Source of the DNA: Candidatus Eiseniibacteriota bacterium
GTDB taxonomy: Bacteria > Eisenbacteria > RBG-16-71-46
NCBI GenBank assembly: GCA_005893365.1
Contig: VBPB01000087.1
Span: 1 to 11,629, forward strand
DNA length: 11,629 bases
Direction: 5' to 3'
In this document: positions 6,900-11,629 of the stretch, one piece after another
How positions within the stretch are numbered: position 1 is the first letter of the stretch
Layout of the letters: each line of letters begins with the position of its first letter
Notes under the pieces: model-generated
Seen by the model: the letters and a program-made list of their open reading frames with translations, nothing else
Database searches by the model: none
What the model was told of the DNA's origin: nothing
Made by a program: the position numbers and the translations under genes

Positions 6900-8761
6900 T
6901 TGCGCCGCCCCAGCACCGCCAGCAGCTCGACCTCGCCTCCCCCGCGCTGCACGGTGATCCGCACCTGCTGGCCCGGCTTCCGCGAGCGCAGCGCGAAGGT
7001 GTAGTCGTAGATGTTGTCCACCCGCACGCCGTCGAACTTGACGATCACGTCGCCTCCCTGGATGCCGGCGCTGTCGGCCGGGCTCCCCACCCGCACCCCC
7101 GAGAGCAGCACGCCGCCCTCGGTCTTCATGTAGTCCGGGATGGTCCCGAGGTAGGCCCCGTAGCCCCCGCCGCCGGCGATCCGGCCGACGCCGCTGTCGG
7201 CCTTGGCCTGCTGGTAGGTCACGCGGGGACGGGCATCGAGCGATTCGACCAAGGCCTCCGCCAACCGGCTGATGCGCCACAGGCCGGGCTCGTTGACCTT
7301 GTCCCAGGTGTCGGTCGGCTTGTGGTAGTCGGCGTGCGAGCCGGTGAACAGGGCGAGCACCGGCACCCGGCGCTTGTAGAACGAGGAGTGGTCGCTCGGG
7401 CCGAAGCCGTCCTCGGAGGTCTTGAGGTCGAAGCCGGTGCCGCGGGTGGCGTTGTCCACCAGCGTGTGGAACTCGGCGGCGGTGCCCACCCCCATCACCA
7501 TCAGGCGGTTCTCGCGCAGCCGCCCGACCATGTCCATGTTGAGCATCGCCTCGATGGTCGCGAGCGGCCGCGGCGGGTCGTCCACGAAGTGCGACGAGCC
7601 GACCACGCCGATCTCCTCGCCGGAGAAGGCGCAGAGCACCAGCGTGTGCTCGGGCCGCCAGCCGGCCTCGCGGATCCGGCGGGTCAGCGCCGTCGCCACG
7701 CCCAGGGTGGCCGCCACGCCCGAAGCGTTGTCGTCGGCGCCCACGTGCGGCAGGTGGCTGTCGGGAGCGAGCGAGCCCGCGCCGCCGTAGCCCAGGTGGT
7801 CGTAGTGGGCCCCCACCACCAGTGTGCGCGTCGTGTCGCGGCCTTCGATCACGCCGATGACGTTCTTGATGGTGGCGCGCGTGCGCTTGAGCGTCACGGT
7901 GATCGTGGCGGACTCCGGCAGGGCGACGCTGTGTGGCTTGGTGTCGTCATCAATGGTCGACTGGAGCCCGGCCAGCGTGAGCCCGACCGGCGCGAGCAGC
8001 GCCTCGGCCGCCTCCGGCGCGATGAGGCCGGCGAGCAGCCCGCTGGTCATGTACCCGCTGCCGTCGCGGACCGGGCCCGGGAGCGGCTCGCCCGCGTGGT
8101 AGCGCGGCCCGTTCACCACCAGCAGTCCGAGGGCGCCGTGCTCGCGCGCGTTGATGGCCTTGGTGCGCAGCTCGGCGTGCGGGGTGTTGATGCTGCCATC
8201 GAACCGGCTGGTCGAGTCCATCTCGCCGGGCTCGTTCGAGAACACCAGCACCAGTTTGTCGTGGGCGTCGAGACCGGCGTAGTCGTCGTAGTCGTAGCCG
8301 GGGGCGGTGATGCCGTAGCCGGCGAAGACCACCGGGGCCTTGAGCGTGCCGTTGCTGGAGAAGCCGATCGGCTGGAACCGCTCGCCCACCGTGAAGGGCT
8401 GGCCGGCGACCTCGAACGCGCAGGGCTTACCGACCTCGACACCGGTCGTCACGTCGAACGGCTGGAAGTAACCGCCCTCCTCGCCGCCGGGCTTAAGGCC
8501 GAGCCGGCGCATCTCGCCCGCGAGGAAGTTCGCCGCCGAGTCGAGCCCCGCCGTGCCGACACCGCGGCCTTCCCACTGGGGATCGGCGAGCCGCCGCAGG
8601 ATGGCCATCTCGTAGACGCTGTCGGGCGGCGCCATCAGGTGTCCGCGGCGCGCCTCGGCGATCGACATCGGCTTCGCCGCGGGCACCGCCTGTGCCGCCG
8701 CCGCGGCCAGCGCGCCCGCGAGGATCGGCCCCGCGAGGCGACGCGTGGCGCCGGATCTCAC
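6896..8761 (-). CDS. Secreted M28-family zinc peptidase with PA-like insert and C-terminal PDZ
   Basis: A 621-residue exported metallopeptidase. GTG 8761 shares GTGA with the coaX stop; AAGGGG lies 4 bases upstream. Residues 1-29 are a signal peptide (TRRLAGPIL then an Ala-rich core) with twin arginines at 7-8. About 140-290 carries a protease-associated-like insert (VVFAGYGI, AREHGALGLLVV). The catalytic core is complete: H319 and D321 in GAHYDHLG, D343/D344 in GADDNASG, general base E382 and ligand E383 in FSGEEIG, D410 in NMDMVG, and H480 in ADYHKPTDTW. These match the two-zinc aminopeptidases of clan MH. Residues about 545-615 form a PDZ domain (SGVRVGSPADSAGIQGGDVI), which in this family arrangement may bind substrates or regulate activity. 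The protein probably trims peptides outside the cytoplasm. It is the first of three envelope or secreted-protein genes at the operon end. Confidence 0.95.
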   Translation of the reverse strand: MRSGATRRLAGPILAGALAAAAAQAVPAAKPMSIAEARRGHLMAPPDSVYEMAILRRLADPQWEGRGVGTAGLDSAANFLAGEMRRLGLKPGGEEGGYFQPFDVTTGVEVGKPCAFEVAGQPFTVGERFQPIGFSSNGTLKAPVVFAGYGITAPGYDYDDYAGLDAHDKLVLVFSNEPGEMDSTSRFDGSINTPHAELRTKAINAREHGALGLLVVNGPRYHAGEPLPGPVRDGSGYMTSGLLAGLIAPEAAEALLAPVGLTLAGLQSTIDDDTKPHSVALPESATITVTLKRTRATIKNVIGVIEGRDTTRTLVVGAHYDHLGYGGAGSLAPDSHLPHVGADDNASGVAATLGVATALTRRIREAGWRPEHTLVLCAFSGEEIGVVGSSHFVDDPPRPLATIEAMLNMDMVGRLRENRLMVMGVGTAAEFHTLVDNATRGTGFDLKTSEDGFGPSDHSSFYKRRVPVLALFTGSHADYHKPTDTWDKVNEPGLWRISRLAEALVESLDARPRVTYQQAKADSGVGRIAGGGGYGAYLGTIPDYMKTEGGVLLSGVRVGSPADSAGIQGGDVIVKFDGVRVDNIYDYTFALRSRKPGQQVRITVQRGGGEVELLAVLGRRK

Positions 8762-9591
8762 CGCGCCCCTTCCCAGATCAGCCGCATGCCCTTGAGCGTG
8801 AGCGTCTCGTCCACGATGTTGATGGTCTCGCACTCGGGTGCCACCGCCGTGGCGAGGCCGCCGGTGGCGATCACCGTCGGCGTCCCCTTCATCTCCAGCG
8901 CCAGCCGGCGCACCAGCGCGTCCACCTGGCCGGCCGCACCCCACAGGACGCCTGCCTGGAGCGACTCCTCGGTGGTGCGGCCCAGGGCGCGCGCCGGGCG
9001 GCGCAGCTCGACCCGCGGCAGACGCGCGGCGCGGCGGAAGAGTTCCTCGGCCGAGGAGGCGACCCCGGGGGCGATCGCGCCGCCGAGGTAGGCGCCCTGC
9101 GCCGAGATGCAATCGAACGTGGTCGCGGTCCCCAGGTCCACCACGATCGCCGGCGTGCCGTAGAGGGCGCGGGCGGCCACCGCGTTGGCGATGCGGTCGG
9201 CGCCCACCGCGGTGCGGTCGTGGTAGCGGATGGGCAGGTCGCGCGCGGTGGCGGCACTCACCTCGACCGGCAGCGCCCCGGTGAACCGCTCGAGTGCCCG
9301 CACCCACGGCAGCGTGAGCGCCGGCGAGACCGAGCACAGCACCGCTCCCACCGGCCGGCTCCAGCGGTGGGCGCGGCTCAGCCCGTCGAGCCTCAAGGTC
9401 AGCTCGTCGGCGGTCGCCGGGCGCGAGGTGATGCGCCAGAAGCCGGCGAGGTCGGCGCCGGCGAAGAGCCCCACCACCGTGTCGCTGTTCCCCACGTCCA
9501 CGGCCAGCAACCCCTTGGGCTTCGCCGGGACGGCCGTCCGCGTGCGCGGCGCGGCGCGGGCGGCCACCCGCTGCTTCCGGGTCTCAGGCAC
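8758..9591 (-). CDS. coaX: Type III pantothenate kinase
   Basis: A 277-residue ASKHA-fold kinase that phosphorylates pantothenate with ATP, the first step of coenzyme A synthesis in the cytoplasm. Visible motifs: VDVGNSDTVVGLF (31-43, phosphate loop and Asp), VGADRIANA (129-137), VDLGTATTFD (151-160), LGGAIAPGV (169-177) and the terminal LTLKGMRLIWE. GTG 9591 is chosen because AGGAGG ends 6 bases before it and it overlaps tatC by 8 bases. The open frame extends further upstream but inside tatC. With this start there is a basic, Ala/Arg/Pro-rich extension of about 27 residues before the usual N-terminus; TTG 9510 would give the standard length. Type III enzymes are insensitive to CoA feedback, and proximity to birA is a recurrent arrangement in bacteria. 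Confidence 0.95.
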   Translation of the reverse strand: MPETRKQRVAARAAPRTRTAVPAKPKGLLAVDVGNSDTVVGLFAGADLAGFWRITSRPATADELTLRLDGLSRAHRWSRPVGAVLCSVSPALTLPWVRALERFTGALPVEVSAATARDLPIRYHDRTAVGADRIANAVAARALYGTPAIVVDLGTATTFDCISAQGAYLGGAIAPGVASSAEELFRRAARLPRVELRRPARALGRTTEESLQAGVLWGAAGQVDALVRRLALEMKGTPTVIATGGLATAVAPECETINIVDETLTLKGMRLIWEGAR

Positions 9592-10363
9592 CCAGAACCT
9601 CCTCCTCGGCTTGGCTCGCCCGGCGGCGCCGGGCGACCAGATACGACAGGCCGACGCTGATGAAGTACAGGCCGACCATCGGGATCCCCATGATGATCTG
9701 GGCGCTGATGACGTCACCCGGCGTGATGATGGCGGTCGCCAGGAACGTGAGCACGATCGCGTACCGCCACTGCCTCAACAGGAATGACGGCGTCACCAGC
9801 CCCATGGCGGTGAGCGACATGGTCACCAGCGGCAGCTGGAACAGCAATCCACAGGCGAGCGCGAGATTGTAGACGAAGTCCAGCAGCGCCCCCAGACGGA
9901 TCTCGGCCTTCATGCCCGGGAGCATGAACCCCGACAGCACGCGGATCACCAGCGGTGCCACATAGTCGTAGGCCGCCCACGCGCCCAGGCCGAACATGAC
10001 CATCGAGCCCATGGCCATGGGCAGGATCATCGAGCGCTCGCGCTTGAGCAGCCCCGGGACGACGAAGCTCCAGATCCGATAGAACACGTAGGGGATCACC
10101 AGCACCAGGCCGAGGATGATCGCCAGCTTCATCCGCTCGTTGAAGGCCTCCATCGGCGAGAGCACCACCGCCTCGTGCACGGTGCGGCGGATCAGATCCC
10201 GGAGCACGCGTGGCGCCAGCACCCAGCCGCCGATGGCGCCGACCGCGCAGGCCGCCACCGTGTGCATGAGCACCTTGCGCAGCTCGTCCAGGTGGGCGAG
10301 GAACGGCAGTTCCGGATCGGGCGGGGCGGCGCGTGCGCGCCGGGGCCCGAGGTCGTGCGTCAC
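9584..10363 (-). CDS. tatC: Sec-independent (Tat) protein translocase subunit TatC
   Basis: A 259-residue inner-membrane protein that recognises twin-arginine signal peptides and recruits TatA. GTG 10363 shares GTGA with the birA stop; GAGG is 4 bases upstream. The longer open frame upstream lies inside birA and is not TatC-like. The N-terminal signature FLAHLDELRK (21-30) is followed by six predicted membrane segments (about 32-50, 80-103, 113-140, 160-185, 200-213, 220-244). Conserved points include SPMEAFNERMKLA (69-81), YRIWSFVVPGL (95-105), E109 in LKRERS (the E. coli E103 position) and TPGDVISA with D217. Q176 in GLLFQLP stands where E. coli has E170. The C-terminus is basic then acidic (RRRRASQAEEE). 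No tatA or tatB is in the window, so the partner must be elsewhere. Confidence 0.96.
   Translation of the reverse strand: MTHDLGPRRARAAPPDPELPFLAHLDELRKVLMHTVAACAVGAIGGWVLAPRVLRDLIRRTVHEAVVLSPMEAFNERMKLAIILGLVLVIPYVFYRIWSFVVPGLLKRERSMILPMAMGSMVMFGLGAWAAYDYVAPLVIRVLSGFMLPGMKAEIRLGALLDFVYNLALACGLLFQLPLVTMSLTAMGLVTPSFLLRQWRYAIVLTFLATAIITPGDVISAQIIMGIPMVGLYFISVGLSYLVARRRRASQAEEEVLGA
9598..9607 (-). promoter_or_regulatory. Shine-Dalgarno supporting the coaX GTG start
   Basis: The minus strand reads GAGGAGGAGG, then TTCTGG, then GTG (9591-9589). The 6-base spacing from AGGAGG is near ideal. The site lies inside the 3' end of tatC and supports the extended N-terminus of CoaX over the internal TTG at 9510. 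Confidence 0.7.
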
Positions 10364-11166
10364 GGGGCCTCGCCGCGACCCGCGACCTCGAGGTCGCCCG
10401 CCAGCACCACCGTCTCGGTCCCGTCGGCGAGCCCGAGGGTGAGTCCGCCGTCGTCGCTCAGGCGGCGCGCGACGCCGGTGACCGGCCCCGCGGGCGTGCG
10501 CACGGTGACCGGGGCGCCCCAGAACGAGGCGCGCCGCGTCCATGCCTCGATCACCCAGGCGCGGCCCCGCTCCTCGAGCCCGGCCCACAAGGGCTCCAGG
10601 GCGCCGAGGAACGTGGCCGCGACCGCCTCGCGCGGGGCGCGGCAGCCCTCCAGCGCCAGCGAGGTCGCGGTGGCGCGCAGCGCGGGCGGGAAGTCGTCGC
10701 GCTGCTGCGAGACGTTGACCCCGACGCCGATCACCGCCGCCTCGGCGCCGTTGGCGAGCCGGCGGCTCTCGCACAGGATGCCCGAGAGCTTGCGGCCGTC
10801 CACCAGCAGGTCATTGGGCCACTTGAGCGCCGCCGTCACGCCCAACCGCTCCAGGGCGCGCGCGAGCGCGAGGCCGGCCACCAGCGGCAGCAGCCCGGTC
10901 TGGCGGCGGTCGCAGCCGGTGTGGAGGACGAGCGAGAGCGCCAGGCCCTTGCCGGGGGTCAAGTGCCAGCCGCGGCCCTCGCGCCCGCGCCCCGCCGGCT
11001 GCGCGTCGCTCACCACCACCGTGCCGTCGCCGGTCCCGGCGGCGAGGGCCTCCCACGCCAGATCGTTGGTCGAAGGCGTCTCCGCCCGCGCGATGAGCGT
11101 GCGGCCCAGGCGGCGGGTGGTGAGCAGGCGCTCGAACGCGCGCCGGTCGAAGGTGGGCTCAGCCAA
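10360..11166 (-). CDS. birA: Biotin--[acetyl-CoA-carboxylase] ligase, group I (no DNA-binding domain)
   Basis: A 268-residue enzyme that activates biotin with ATP and attaches it to the carrier lysine of biotin-dependent carboxylases. Motifs: PSTNDLAWE (31-39), the biotinyl-AMP loop AGRGREGRGW (58-67), KWPNDLLVDGRKLSGILCE (115-133, with the catalytic-type lysine) and GVGVNVSQ (147-154). A small beta-barrel C-terminal domain (about 217-263) completes the fold. The N-terminus begins almost directly with the catalytic domain, so the winged-helix repressor module of E. coli BirA is absent and autoregulation of biotin genes is not expected. The start is TTG 11166, overlapping nadC by 8 bases (TTGGCTGA). 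Upstream GGAG and GAGG strings are modest ribosome sites. No in-frame ATG offers a better start. Confidence 0.94.
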   Translation of the reverse strand: MAEPTFDRRAFERLLTTRRLGRTLIARAETPSTNDLAWEALAAGTGDGTVVVSDAQPAGRGREGRGWHLTPGKGLALSLVLHTGCDRRQTGLLPLVAGLALARALERLGVTAALKWPNDLLVDGRKLSGILCESRRLANGAEAAVIGVGVNVSQQRDDFPPALRATATSLALEGCRAPREAVAATFLGALEPLWAGLEERGRAWVIEAWTRRASFWGAPVTVRTPAGPVTGVARRLSDDGGLTLGLADGTETVVLAGDLEVAGRGEAP

Positions 11167-11629
11167 CGTCCTCGATCTCCAGGCTCAGGTCGAGGGCCGG
11201 CGCGGAGTGCGTGAGCGCCCCGACCGAGATGTAGTCCACGCCGGTCGCCGCGTACTCGCGGACGTTGGCGAGCGTGACGCCGCCCGAGACCTCGACCTCG
11301 GGCCACCGGGTGGTGCCCGCCGGCATGCGCGGGCTGTCGGGCCGATGCTCGCGACACCAGGCGTCCACCGCCTGGACCGCGCGCCGCACGTCGTCGACCG
11401 GGCGGTTGTCCACCAGGATGCGGTCCACTTCCGGGCGCAGCGCCTCGTTGAGCTGGTCGAGCGACTCGACCTCGACCTCGAGCAGGAGGTCCCCCTGGCG
11501 CGTGCGGGTGATGCGGTCGACGGCGGCGGTGACGCCGCCGGCGGCCCGGATATGGTTGTCCTTCACCAGGTACATGTCCCACAGGGCGAGCCGGTGGTTC
11601 TGGCCGCCGCCCGCGGTGACCGCGTACTT
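11159..11629 (-). CDS. nadC: Nicotinate-nucleotide pyrophosphorylase (carboxylating), 5' end missing
   Basis: The last 156 residues of quinolinate phosphoribosyltransferase, which turns quinolinate and PRPP into nicotinate mononucleotide in de novo NAD synthesis. The frame enters from the right edge with TAGGGQNHRLALWDMYLVKD, the highly conserved centre of the enzyme, followed by NHI, ESLDQL, VDNRP, then EVSGGVTLANVREYA and GVDYISVGALTHSAPALDLSL. Between DNRP and VSGG there is a segment (WCREHRPDSPRMPAGTTRWP) that seems about 10-15 residues longer than usual; its role is unclear. The stop overlaps the TTG start of birA. The start and any promoter of this operon lie outside the window. Confidence 0.95.
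   Translation of the reverse strand, partial: KYAVTAGGGQNHRLALWDMYLVKDNHIRAAGGVTAAVDRITRTRQGDLLLEVEVESLDQLNEALRPEVDRILVDNRPVDDVRRAVQAVDAWCREHRPDSPRMPAGTTRWPEVEVSGGVTLANVREYAATGVDYISVGALTHSAPALDLSLEIEDVG

Noticed and set aside
6900..7280. Upstream extension of the propeller frame
   Set aside because: It lies wholly inside the PDZ-encoding part of the M28 gene and its translation has no homology-like features; GTG 6899 with GTGA overlap is a better start.
7322..9091. Plus-strand open frame of 589 codons
   Set aside because: Antisense to the M28 peptidase and coaX, with biased composition and no domain.
1..11629. tRNA, rRNA, CRISPR, insertion sequence or phage attachment features
   Set aside because: Coding genes fill nearly the whole window; the only gaps are 117 and 159 bases and hold none of these.

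Overview
The window is 11.6 kb of very GC-rich bacterial DNA. Every gene I can support lies on the minus strand, so transcription runs from the right edge to the left. There are nine protein genes, two of them cut by the window edges, and no RNA gene, CRISPR array or insertion sequence. The gene mix is a biotin ligase without a DNA-binding domain, a type III pantothenate kinase, a secreted M28-PDZ peptidase, a PD40 propeller, a TMTC-like membrane glycosyltransferase, an extra GroEL and a DUF3857/transglutaminase protein. Together with the base composition this suggests Gemmatimonadota or a similar high-GC soil phylum. That is inference; no marker gene fixes the taxon.

Layout, in transcription order. 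From 11629 to 3886 there is one uninterrupted run: nadC (5' end missing), birA, tatC, coaX, M28 peptidase, PD40 propeller protein and a GT-C/TPR glycosyltransferase. All six junctions overlap by 4 to 13 bases, and none of the six downstream genes starts with ATG (five GTG, one TTG). This looks like one translationally coupled operon. Its first half serves cofactors and export (NAD synthesis, biotinylation, CoA synthesis, Tat translocation). Its second half encodes envelope or secreted proteins.

After a 117-base leader with two perfect 7-bp inverted repeats comes a complete but divergent groEL (3768-2152). It has no groES beside it and no CIRCE operator. Its N-terminus can only be completed by starting at CTG, preceded by a perfect AGGAGGT Shine-Dalgarno sequence. 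It has an acidic C-terminal tail instead of GGM repeats. After a 159-base gap, a DUF3857/transglutaminase-like exported protein begins at ATG 1992 and runs off the left edge.

Most of the content is housekeeping. The items most worth a second look are the CTG-initiated orphan GroEL, the chain of non-ATG overlapping starts, and the coupling of secreted-protein genes to tatC. I see no clear new defence or mobile system.
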